From Bifidobacterium breve (GTDB lineage Bacteria; Bacteroidota; Bacteroidia; Flavobacteriales; Flavobacteriaceae), in assembly GCA_943323545.2 (NCBI GenBank), contig CALPIE020000013.1:1-33933 (forward strand): DNA of 33,933 nt, written 5' to 3'. Below the pieces are notes generated by a model that was given only the letters and a program-made list of their open reading frames with translations, ran no database searches and had not been told where the DNA came from. Position 1 is the stretch's first letter. Each line of letters starts with the position of its first letter. Of this stretch, positions 9,109 to 16,788 are shown piece by piece. A program made the position numbers and the translations under genes.

Positions 9109-10719
9109 ATGTTAAAACAAGTTTCAACTACTTCTAAAAACTATTCTGAAATTCTTGATTCAGTCCTTCAAGAGAATAAGCTTGTTTTTAATTGTACCCA
9201 AACTTTACTTAAATCAAGTTCCTTTGTTATTGAAATTGAATTTGATTGTTCTATACTTTCTTTCCGAAACCACGATTATACTTGGGTCGATATTTCATCT
9301 GATAGAATTGCCAATTCTTTTGCTCCAAAAATTATACAACTTCAAAACGGATGGTTTGTTCAAGCCAATAGCAATCAAGGAATTTGGGAAGTCAATAAAA
9401 AAAATCCAAAAAAACTTTTATGGAAATTCAATCCAACCTATTCCAATTCGTTAACCGAATATGCGGGAACCAATAATATTAAAAAGTTAGTGGCTGCCAA
9501 TTCGCCACTGCTTTTTTCAGAAAATCCTGCCTTACTTTTTTCAAAGAAAAACGGGTTGGAGTTAAGTCGGTCTAAAATTCCGTTTTCTGCCATCGCTTGC
9601 TTTACCGATCATTGCGATTATGACACGCCAGCCAATTTAAAAATACAACGGGAATTTTTCAAAAAAATAAAGCTAAAAGTTACAAAAGGTTTTTTTCTGA
9701 ATCATTTTTCTAAACGAGAAGATAACGCTTCCTTTGAAAGCAATGCAACCGAAATCGAGCAATGGAAAACCGATGGTCATGAACTTTGCTATCACTCGCT
9801 TTCCCAATCAATAAAATCGGATAAAGATAGTTTTTCAGATTTTGAAACTTTTCAACCGCCTTATGAAAACATTCCGGTTTGGATTGATCATGGTTTTCAA
9901 CCGTATAACTTTTCACTAATTAAAAAGAATAAAATTTCAGAGGAATACTATGAAAATCAATTAATCAAAAAAGGAATTTCAGTACTTTGGAATTACATTG
10001 ATTGCGGAACAGCTACAACTGGTATTATCAATCAATTAAATCCACAGCAATTTACACTTGGGAAGTTTCTTGCCGGAATTCAACAGTTTTCGTTTAAAAC
10101 GAGATTAGTGATGCTTTTTAAAAATATCATCTTTCATTATGATAATGATGAAAAGCGAATTCGGAATTATATCGACGCCGTTGCTAACATTCGGGCCATC
10201 AAAAACAAAAAAATACTTCAAATTTTCGAATTGATTTTGAATGTTATTCCATTACTTCTTGTAATTTTAAAAACACTAATATGTTGGAATTCCATTAAAA
10301 ACAAACCGTACAAAGTTGCCAAATATTCACCATTATTTTTCAAACATAAAATTAATAATAAAGATTTTACTATTTTTCAAACGGTAGAAATGGTCGATTT
10401 TAAAAAATCGTTACAACCCCAAAACATTGATTTATTGATAAAAGAATCGGGATTGTTTGTTGCGCACACGTACTTTTCAGTTGATATGAAGCATTATTAC
10501 GGAAAATTGTTTAAAAACGAAACCACTTTAGACAATGAAGTTGCGGCCAATTTCAATTATTTAAGTGAAAAAATACTCGAAAATAAAATTTGGAATCCAA
10601 CACTTTCCCAATTGTTACATTTTTATAAACTATATGAAAGTGCTATTTTTGAGGTGGACGAAAACGGAAGTATAGTGATCAAAAACAACAACGAAATTCC
10701 ATCAAGAAAAGTAACATGA
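9109..10719 (+). CDS. Polysaccharide-deacetylase-like (NodB fold) protein with altered metal site
   Basis: 536 aa. Residues 1-150 look beta-rich and are unrecognised. Residues 160-300 recall a NodB/CE4 deacetylase. AIACFTDHCDYDTPANL (161-177) stands where TFDD occurs, GHELCYHSLSQS (223-234) where the H-[ST]-x-x-H-[PS] metal motif occurs, and VWIDHGF (257-263) could supply another polar site. At the second metal His the residue is Gln233, so activity may be lost or changed. A hydrophobic stretch (371-393) suggests a membrane contact. The stop overlaps the next start as ATGA. The next gene is FemAB-like. A deacetylase next to a FemAB-like gene also occurs in exosortase-linked exopolysaccharide clusters of Proteobacteria. 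The function here is inferred only. Confidence 0.5.
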   Translation: MLKQVSTTSKNYSEILDSVLQENKLVFNCTQTLLKSSSFVIEIEFDCSILSFRNHDYTWVDISSDRIANSFAPKIIQLQNGWFVQANSNQGIWEVNKKNPKKLLWKFNPTYSNSLTEYAGTNNIKKLVAANSPLLFSENPALLFSKKNGLELSRSKIPFSAIACFTDHCDYDTPANLKIQREFFKKIKLKVTKGFFLNHFSKREDNASFESNATEIEQWKTDGHELCYHSLSQSIKSDKDSFSDFETFQPPYENIPVWIDHGFQPYNFSLIKKNKISEEYYENQLIKKGISVLWNYIDCGTATTGIINQLNPQQFTLGKFLAGIQQFSFKTRLVMLFKNIIFHYDNDEKRIRNYIDAVANIRAIKNKKILQIFELILNVIPLLLVILKTLICWNSIKNKPYKVAKYSPLFFKHKINNKDFTIFQTVEMVDFKKSLQPQNIDLLIKESGLFVAHTYFSVDMKHYYGKLFKNETTLDNEVAANFNYLSEKILENKIWNPTLSQLLHFYKLYESAIFEVDENGSIVIKNNNEIPSRKVT

Positions 10720-11798
10720 TACAATCATTTTTCACAAAAGACCAACATTGGTTAGACAAATGGGATGCTTTTTTACAAGAATCGGAAAGAGGATTGTACA
10801 ATCAGCTTTCCGATTGGGTGAAATCTTATGAAGTCTATGGTTTTGATTCTACTTTTTTGATTGTAACGGACAATGATAAAATTATTGGCGGTTGTGGAAT
10901 CGTAATTGCCAAAGCGCTTTTCTTTAAATTTTATTGCATTCCATGTGGTCCAGTTTTATTAAATGAATACGAAGACAAAGTCGATTTTATTCTTGAAAAA
11001 CTAAAGGAAGATGCGGTTAAATACGGATGTTGTTATTTTCAAATTAGTCTGCCAGTCGTAAATTCGGAAATGGCATTTTCAGATTATACAATAAAAAACC
11101 TGTCTGAAACGAGTAGCTATTTTTCGGGCGAAAGTGGCACAAAATTCAAATATGTGATTCCACTTTACGGCATGCGTTTGGTAAATTTACACCATAAAAC
11201 CTACGAAGAAGTTGTTGCCAATTTCAGCACGAATCACAAAAGAAATATAGCCAATACTAAAAAGGAAGCGCTCGCTTTTAAGTTTGTTACGAATCCCAAT
11301 GAAATCGAAGCAGGATATAACTGTTTTGTTTTGAATGCCTCCGAAAAAGGCTATCCTTTGCGAAGTTTTGAATCGATGCAAAAAACATTAAACGATTACA
11401 TTAGAAAAGATTTTGCCAGAATGGGATGTTGTTTTTTGAATGATACAATAATTGGTGCCATTTATATTATGAAAACGGGAAAGCGATTTATTTACATCAA
11501 CGGCGGCGTTTTGAAGGAGTTTCAACATTTGAATGTTTCCCATTTTATGCACAATTCGGTGATTGAACATTCGATACAATTGGGTTATAAAAGTTATGAT
11601 ATTTCTGTTGGTGGAAGTCCGGGTGTGATAAAATTTAAAGAAGGTTTTGGAAGCGAATTGTATCCTTTTATCGAAACGAAACATTGGATATTGAAACCGC
11701 TTACATTTAAAGTGTATTTGTTAATTGAAAAAAACCTTAGAAGACATAAATCGAAAGTGGCTCATTTTTTAGTAAAAGCAAAAAAGTTTAAATTTTAG
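10716..11798 (+). CDS. FemAB/GNAT-like aminoacyl- or acyltransferase
   Basis: 360 aa with the two-lobed GNAT build of the FemAB/BioF2-like (Acetyltransf_6) family. The second lobe is clearest: NFSTNHKRNIANTKKEAL (169-186), EIEAGYNCFVLNASEKGYP (196-214), then INGGVLKEFQHLNVSHFMH (261-279) and the ending YDISVGGSPGVIKFKEGFGS (294-313). The family uses aminoacyl-tRNA or acyl-CoA donors to modify amino groups of peptidoglycan precursors or sugars. Lying directly behind a deacetylase-like gene with an ATGA overlap, a plausible job is to modify an amino sugar after N-deacetylation; this is inference. No signal peptide, so cytosolic. It is the last gene before a 225-base gap with a repeat element. 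Confidence 0.75.
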   Translation: MIQSFFTKDQHWLDKWDAFLQESERGLYNQLSDWVKSYEVYGFDSTFLIVTDNDKIIGGCGIVIAKALFFKFYCIPCGPVLLNEYEDKVDFILEKLKEDAVKYGCCYFQISLPVVNSEMAFSDYTIKNLSETSSYFSGESGTKFKYVIPLYGMRLVNLHHKTYEEVVANFSTNHKRNIANTKKEALAFKFVTNPNEIEAGYNCFVLNASEKGYPLRSFESMQKTLNDYIRKDFARMGCCFLNDTIIGAIYIMKTGKRFIYINGGVLKEFQHLNVSHFMHNSVIEHSIQLGYKSYDISVGGSPGVIKFKEGFGSELYPFIETKHWILKPLTFKVYLLIEKNLRRHKSKVAHFLVKAKKFKF

Positions 11799-11866
11799 AT
11801 TTAGAATAGCCACATTTAAAATTATCTTTGGGATGTAGTAATGTAAGTTATATATTTATTATAAAC

Positions 11867-11974
11867 GCCACGAATAAGCAAATTTATAAAACGTGATGCA
11901 TAAAATTTGTTCGTCTTTGACGAACATTTGAATTAAATCTAATGATAATATATTAAAATTCGTGCATTCGTGGC
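11867..11974. repeat. Imperfect inverted-repeat element with inner hairpin
   Basis: GCCACGAAT (11867-11875) is matched by ATTCGTGGC (11966-11974). The likeness extends with mismatches to about 20 bases on each side (11867-11886 against 11955-11974). Inside lies a perfect hairpin, TGTTCGTC-TTT-GACGAACA (11908-11926). The 108-base unit sits in the 225-base non-coding gap between the FemAB-like and methyltransferase genes (11799-12023) and has no open frame of its own. The build is that of a REP/MITE-like dispersed element. GCCACGAAT-type repeats are, to my memory, common between genes in Flavobacterium genomes, but no second copy occurs in this window. It may also end or stabilise the upstream transcript. 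Confidence 0.65.
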
Positions 11975-12023
11975 AAAGCCTTTTACCGAACTCACTTTAA
12001 TTATAGAAAACTAAAGCATCGAC

Positions 12024-12830
12024 ATGAAAACAAAAGAAGAAATAATAGAAACGAACGTAAAGCAAAAGGAATTTTACAATACCAAAAAAAAGAATTTTGC
12101 GACGAAACTATGGTTTTCATTAAGGGAAAAAACACTCAAAAACATACGAAGAAATATCGGAATGTTAGATGAAACCTATGCTTTACACAATAAATGGCTG
12201 AGCGATTTGTCGGATAAAAAAGTGCTCGATTTGGGTTGTTTTGAAGGCAATGCACTTTCTTTAACCATTGCAGCAAATGCTAAGCAGTATATCGGAATTG
12301 ATTTGAGCGATGTTGCTATAGCCAAATTAAACGATAGATTAGCAGCGATTCCATCTGCAAAAGCCGTAGCTGTCGATTTTCTATCAGACGAATTTACTGA
12401 AATGGATTTTGATGTCATTTATGCTTACGGCGTTTTACATCACTTTTCGAATGTCGATGTTTTAATCAATAAACTCAATGAAAAATTAGCACCCAACGGA
12501 GTGGTCATCAGCTATGATCCGCTAGAAACAAGTCTGCCTCTAAAAATGATTCGGATGGTGTACCGGCCTTTTCAAACCGATGCCGCATGGGAATGGCCTT
12601 TTACCAAAAAAACATTTTACAAATACGACAAAGCATTTACGATTGAAGAGCGACGTGGTTTGTTAGGAAAATCGAAATGGTTTTTCTTACTCGGATTTCT
12701 TCCCATTTCAGAAGAAAAAAGAATTGCTATTGGAAAAAGATGGCATAAGGATGATTGGGAACAATCGGCTACCTTGTTGTCAAGTTTGTTTGCATGTATG
12801 CATCTCACTATGTTGATGCGAAAAAAATAA
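12024..12830 (+). CDS. Class I SAM-dependent methyltransferase
   Basis: 268 aa. Motif I is VLDLGCFEGNAL (67-78), the post-I acidic strand end is GIDLSDVAI (91-99), and motif IV is DVIYAYGVLHHF (130-141), the layout of Rossmann-fold methyltransferases (Methyltransf_11/12). The C-terminal third (about 165-268) carries aromatic and basic residues plus a hydrophobic end (LLSSLFACMHLTMLM, 252-266) that might touch the membrane. ATG at 12024 follows the repeat-bearing gap, so this may start a new transcript. A second methyltransferase begins 10 bases after it. Given the setting, O-methylation of a sugar or of the chain end is plausible; the acceptor is unknown. Confidence 0.85.
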   Translation: MKTKEEIIETNVKQKEFYNTKKKNFATKLWFSLREKTLKNIRRNIGMLDETYALHNKWLSDLSDKKVLDLGCFEGNALSLTIAANAKQYIGIDLSDVAIAKLNDRLAAIPSAKAVAVDFLSDEFTEMDFDVIYAYGVLHHFSNVDVLINKLNEKLAPNGVVISYDPLETSLPLKMIRMVYRPFQTDAAWEWPFTKKTFYKYDKAFTIEERRGLLGKSKWFFLLGFLPISEEKRIAIGKRWHKDDWEQSATLLSSLFACMHLTMLMRKK

Positions 12831-12840
12831 ATTCCTTTTT

Positions 12841-13584
12841 ATGAAAATTGAAAACAAAGATTTCTGGGAAAAAGAAGCCATAATTGCAACGCAAGAAAAG
12901 CTTAAAAAAGCCGCCGACTTTGAACTTTTTATGTTTGAAAATGCAGCAAAAAGATACCAATCTGTCGGCGAAATTAAAACGGTGAAAATTTTTGGTTGCG
13001 GTACAGGAAGAGAAACAGAGGCGATTGCCGAGTTTTACAATCCGACCAAAATTGTAGTTTCCGATATTTCTGAAAACATGATTTTAAAATGCATCGAAAA
13101 TTTAAAACTGTGGAAATTAGAGGCCATTACAGAAACAGTCGTTGGTGATGCAAAGCATTACAATAAAGTAAGTGAAGTTTTCGACTTGGTTACGCTATTA
13201 AACAGTATGATGACCTACGTCCCTGTTCGAAAAGATCGATTGACCATTTTTAGAAATGCGTATCAAATTTTAAAACCTTCGGGTATTGTTATCGGAACGG
13301 TTCACAATCAGGTTGGAGCGCCAGCAAAAACTATGTATTTTAAAATCAAAAGTATGTTTTCTTTTATTCTGGGAGAAAAAGTCGGCAATCGAAACACCGG
13401 TTTCAACGGATTCAAAGTCTCTGGTTATTATTATGATAAACGTACTTTGATAAACGATTTATTGTCATCCGGATTTAAAAACGTAGAAGTGTATTCGTTA
13501 GAAGAATTCTATCAATTAAATGATACAAGTTACAATAGAAAAACAGGATATAACAATTTACTTTTCATTGCTTCAAAATCCTAA
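12841..13584 (+). CDS. Class I SAM-dependent methyltransferase
   Basis: 247 aa. Motif I is VKIFGCGTGRETEAIA (48-63), the acidic residue after strand 2 lies in VVSDISENMI (72-81), GDAKHY (102-107) is the motif around the adenine, and FDLVTLLNSMMTYV (114-127) is motif IV, with Leu-Leu-Asn in place of the usual Asp/Asn-Pro. A post-motif III IVIGTVHNQVG (149-159) follows. It differs clearly from the methyltransferase just upstream, so the two are not a recent duplication. The stop overlaps the following GT2 start as TAATG. It probably methylates a sugar in the pathway, but the target cannot be predicted. Confidence 0.83.
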   Translation: MKIENKDFWEKEAIIATQEKLKKAADFELFMFENAAKRYQSVGEIKTVKIFGCGTGRETEAIAEFYNPTKIVVSDISENMILKCIENLKLWKLEAITETVVGDAKHYNKVSEVFDLVTLLNSMMTYVPVRKDRLTIFRNAYQILKPSGIVIGTVHNQVGAPAKTMYFKIKSMFSFILGEKVGNRNTGFNGFKVSGYYYDKRTLINDLLSSGFKNVEVYSLEEFYQLNDTSYNRKTGYNNLLFIASKS

Positions 13585-14600
13585 TGGTGGATAATTACCC
13601 AAAAATTTCGCTAATCATTTGCACTTACATGAGAGCAAATCCTTTATTGAAGCTACTCCATTCAATTAAAGAGCAAACGTGTTATCCTAGTGAAATTCTA
13701 ATTATTGACGGTTCTACTAATACCGAAACTCAAATTTCCTTAGAAGAAAACAAGTTCAAAAACCTACATTATTTTTTAGTTGATACTGACAATAGGGGAT
13801 TGACCAAACAACGAAATTTTGGTATTTCTAAAGTAGCTGATGATACTGAAATTGTGTTTTTCCTCGACGACGATACGATTTTAGAGATTGATTATTTTGA
13901 GCAAATAGTAAAAACATACGAAATTTATCCCGATGCTTTGGGAGTGGGAGGTTATATTACGAACGATGCCGTTTGGGAAAAAACATCAGTCGATTACCAA
14001 CCAACAATAAATGAATTTTTTTACGATGGATGGAAGAAAAAAGATGGAAGCCGATTTGTAATAAGAAAAAGATTAGGACTTGATTCGGATGTACCACCAT
14101 GTTTCATGCCCGAGTTTTCGCATGGTAGAAGTGTAGGTTTTTTGCCGCCAACGAATAAAACATACGAAGTACAGCAATTCATGGGAGGCGTTGCTTCTTT
14201 TAGAAAAAAAGTAGTAGACGAACATAAATTTTCAACTTATTTTGAAGGATATGGATTGTACGAAGACGCCGATTATACATTTCGATTATCCAATATCGGT
14301 AAACTATATTTAAATACCAATGCCAAATTGGCGCATTTTCACGATGGTACCGGGCGACCAAATAAGTTCAACTACGGCAAAATGGTGTTAAGAAATGGTT
14401 GGTATGTTTGGAGAGTTAAATATCCAAATCCAGGTTTAAAGGCCCGAATAAAATGGAATGCAATTGCTTTACTACTAACATTGATTAGATTTACCAATGT
14501 ATTTACTACAGTAGAAAAAAAAGAAGCTTTTACAGAAACCTTAGGAAGAACCGTTGGTTGGTTGAGCTTGCTTTATAACAGACCAAAAATTATCAGATAA
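13584..14600 (+). CDS. Glycosyltransferase family 2 protein
   Basis: 338 aa. A complete GT-A domain: KISLIICTYMR start (7-17), EILIIDGSTNTE (37-48), the metal-binding DDD at 95-97 (VFFLDDDTIL), the acceptor loop QQFMGGVASFRKKVVDE (197-213), and the catalytic ED at 227-228 (GLYEDADYTFRL), with His251 in AHFHDG. The tail (about 290-330) is amphipathic or hydrophobic and may sit against the inner membrane. It is an inverting transferase adding one sugar to the lipid-linked chain. Both ends overlap neighbours by one base (TAATG), placing it firmly in the operon. Confidence 0.92.
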   Translation: MVDNYPKISLIICTYMRANPLLKLLHSIKEQTCYPSEILIIDGSTNTETQISLEENKFKNLHYFLVDTDNRGLTKQRNFGISKVADDTEIVFFLDDDTILEIDYFEQIVKTYEIYPDALGVGGYITNDAVWEKTSVDYQPTINEFFYDGWKKKDGSRFVIRKRLGLDSDVPPCFMPEFSHGRSVGFLPPTNKTYEVQQFMGGVASFRKKVVDEHKFSTYFEGYGLYEDADYTFRLSNIGKLYLNTNAKLAHFHDGTGRPNKFNYGKMVLRNGWYVWRVKYPNPGLKARIKWNAIALLLTLIRFTNVFTTVEKKEAFTETLGRTVGWLSLLYNRPKIIR

Positions 14601-15718
14601 TGACGTTTTGTATCATTACACATGTTATTCACACCCAATCGGACGGAACATATTATGCTTACGCTCCGTATGTAAATGAGATGAATTTATGGATAAAATA
14701 CACTGATAAAGTAATCGTCGTTTCGCCTTTAAAAGTAGGAGAAGTCAATCCCATTATATCGGATTATTCAAATACTGAAATTGAGTTTGTAGCAGTTCCG
14801 CATTTTTCGTTCACCAGTTTTAAAAACGGAATTGCGGCTTTGTGGCAACTTCCTAAAATTAGTTATCATATTTTTAGTGCCATGAAACAAGCAGATCACA
14901 TTCATTTGCGATGTCCAGGCAATATGGGTTTGTTAGGAAGTTGTATTCAAATCTTTTTTCCAAAAAAGAAGAAAACTGCTAAGTATGCCGGGAATTGGGA
15001 TCCAAAATCAAAACAACCTTTTAGTTATCGTATACAGAAATGGATTTTAAACAACACTTTTTTGACAAAGAACATGCAAGTGTTGGTTTATGGCGAGTGG
15101 GAAAATCAATCCAAAAACATCAAACCTTTTTTTACAGCCTCTTACGCAGAATCGGAAAAGCAAGAAGTCCAAAACAAGAATTTAAAAGAAATTATAAAAT
15201 GTATTTTTGTCGGTACACTTTCTTCCGGAAAGCAGCCTTTGTACGCCATCCAATTAATTGAAAAATTAAAAGAAAATGGGTGTAATGTGCAACTTACATT
15301 ATACGGAGATGGTACAGAAAAAAAACAGCTCAAAAATTATATACAAAACAATCATTGCAATGATTATATTTTTTTAAATCCATACATAAGTAAAGTCGAA
15401 TTAAAAAAAATATACCAGGAAAGTCATTTTTTAATCTTACCATCAAAAAGTGAAGGTTGGCCAAAAGTAGTGGCAGAAGCTATGTTTTGGGGATGTGTTC
15501 CTTTAGCAACCAACGTTTCGTGTATATCGAATATGCTCGATAATGAAAACAACGGATTGCTTTTAAGTTTAGATATTAAATCAGATTCTGAAAAAATACA
15601 ACAGTTATTTCAAAACGAAAGTGAGTATCAAGCGAAAATAAATAACGCAATACATTGGTCTCGTAATTTTACAATTGATAAATTTGAGGAAGAAATAAAG
15701 CAACTTCTAAAAGTATGA
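14600..15718 (+). CDS. Glycosyltransferase family 4 protein
   Basis: 372 aa, GT-B fold. The N-terminal half begins FCIITHVIHTQSDGTYYAY (3-21). HIHLRCPGNMGLLG (100-113) and AKYAGNWDP (127-135) lie in the acceptor lobe. The donor lobe starts at about 200 (KCIFVGTLSSGKQP), followed by LTLYGDGTEKKQLK (232-245) and the EX7E motif E285...E293 in SEGWPKVVAEAM. The start overlaps the GT2 stop by one base, and the stop overlaps the next GT4 start as ATGA. The acting sugar is unknown. Confidence 0.9.
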   Translation: MTFCIITHVIHTQSDGTYYAYAPYVNEMNLWIKYTDKVIVVSPLKVGEVNPIISDYSNTEIEFVAVPHFSFTSFKNGIAALWQLPKISYHIFSAMKQADHIHLRCPGNMGLLGSCIQIFFPKKKKTAKYAGNWDPKSKQPFSYRIQKWILNNTFLTKNMQVLVYGEWENQSKNIKPFFTASYAESEKQEVQNKNLKEIIKCIFVGTLSSGKQPLYAIQLIEKLKENGCNVQLTLYGDGTEKKQLKNYIQNNHCNDYIFLNPYISKVELKKIYQESHFLILPSKSEGWPKVVAEAMFWGCVPLATNVSCISNMLDNENNGLLLSLDIKSDSEKIQQLFQNESEYQAKINNAIHWSRNFTIDKFEEEIKQLLKV

Positions 15719-16788
15719 GAATTCTACAAATTATCGATTCCTTAGAAATTGGCGGAGCCGAAAAAATGGCGGTCAATTATGCCAATGCCTTGTGTGGTAA
15801 AATTGAATTCTCGGGATTGGTAGCTACTAGAAAAGAAGGAAATCTAAAAAGGCATGTCAACAAACAAATCAATTACCTGTTTTTAAACCGAAAAAAAACG
15901 TTTGATATAAAAGCACTTTTACTATTAAGAGCGTATTGTGTGCAACATAAAATACAGTGCCTTCATGCACACAGCAGTTCTTTTTTTATGGCTTTTTTAA
16001 TTAAAATGAGTATGCCATCGATACAAATTATATGGCACGATCACAATGGATTATCCGATTTTGTTAGTAGAAGAGAGACGTTCGCTTTAAAAACAGCATC
16101 TTTTTTTTTTAAAGGAATTATTGTGGTGAATCACCAATTAAAAGATTGGGCAGTAAAAGAATTGCATTGTAAAAATGTAATTAATTTAGCAAATTACACT
16201 ACATTAGATTTGAATGAAATTAAAGAAACAACACTTCTTGGTACTGAAGGGAAGAGAATATTATGTTTGGCCAATTTGCGATTTCAAAAAAATCATTTTT
16301 TATTGCTTGAAGTAGCAAAAAAATTAAAAATGAGCCACCCAGATTGGAGTTTTCACCTGGTGGGGAAAGATTTCAACGATGATTATGCTGCAAAGTTAAA
16401 TAGTGAAATAATTTCAAATGATTTACAAAATAATGTGTTTTTATACGGATTAAAAAATGACAGTAATAACATTTTAAATCAATCGGAAATTGCTATTTTA
16501 ACCTCGCAATCAGAAGGATTACCTGTGGCATTAATTGAATATGGATTGAGTAAAAAAGCAGTAGTGTCAACCAATGTGGGCGAAATTCCGTTGATTATAA
16601 AAAATGGCGAAAATGGGTTTTTAATTGCTAAATTTGATAGCGAGGCGTTTTATGATTCATTGGTTACTTTAATAGAAAATGCAACTTTAAGAATACAATT
16701 TGGCAATGAATTGTTTAAAACAGTAAGTAAAAATAATGCTGAAACAGAAGTAATTCAGCTTTACCTTAATTGGTTGAAAGTTATTTAA
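15715..16788 (+). CDS. Glycosyltransferase family 4 protein with a T10 tract
   Basis: 357 aa, GT-B fold. IGGAEKMAVNYA (12-23) is the classic GT4 N-terminal loop, HDHNG (108-112) is in the acceptor lobe, LCLANLRFQKNHFLLLE (183-199) starts the donor lobe, and E267...E275 (SEGLPVALIEYG) is EX7E. Ten T in a row at 16101-16110 encode the Phe run at about 130-132. A one-base slip here would truncate the protein near residue 135, making this a candidate on/off site. The start overlaps the previous gene by ATGA, and the stop directly abuts the polymerase start. Confidence 0.9.
   Translation: MRILQIIDSLEIGGAEKMAVNYANALCGKIEFSGLVATRKEGNLKRHVNKQINYLFLNRKKTFDIKALLLLRAYCVQHKIQCLHAHSSSFFMAFLIKMSMPSIQIIWHDHNGLSDFVSRRETFALKTASFFFKGIIVVNHQLKDWAVKELHCKNVINLANYTTLDLNEIKETTLLGTEGKRILCLANLRFQKNHFLLLEVAKKLKMSHPDWSFHLVGKDFNDDYAAKLNSEIISNDLQNNVFLYGLKNDSNNILNQSEIAILTSQSEGLPVALIEYGLSKKAVVSTNVGEIPLIIKNGENGFLIAKFDSEAFYDSLVTLIENATLRIQFGNELFKTVSKNNAETEVIQLYLNWLKVI

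Noticed and set aside
9155..9454. 99-aa frame inside the NodB-like gene
   Set aside because: Wholly within a longer, better supported frame. Leu/Ile-rich composition follows from the shift in an AT-rich gene.
11388..11684. 98-aa minus-strand frame
   Set aside because: Antisense to the strongly supported FemAB-like domain; no independent signal.
11823..11830. TATCTTTG as a promoter for the methyltransferase genes
   Set aside because: An exact -7 box but 194 bases from the start and with the repeat unit in between; no TTG upstream. Chance is more likely.
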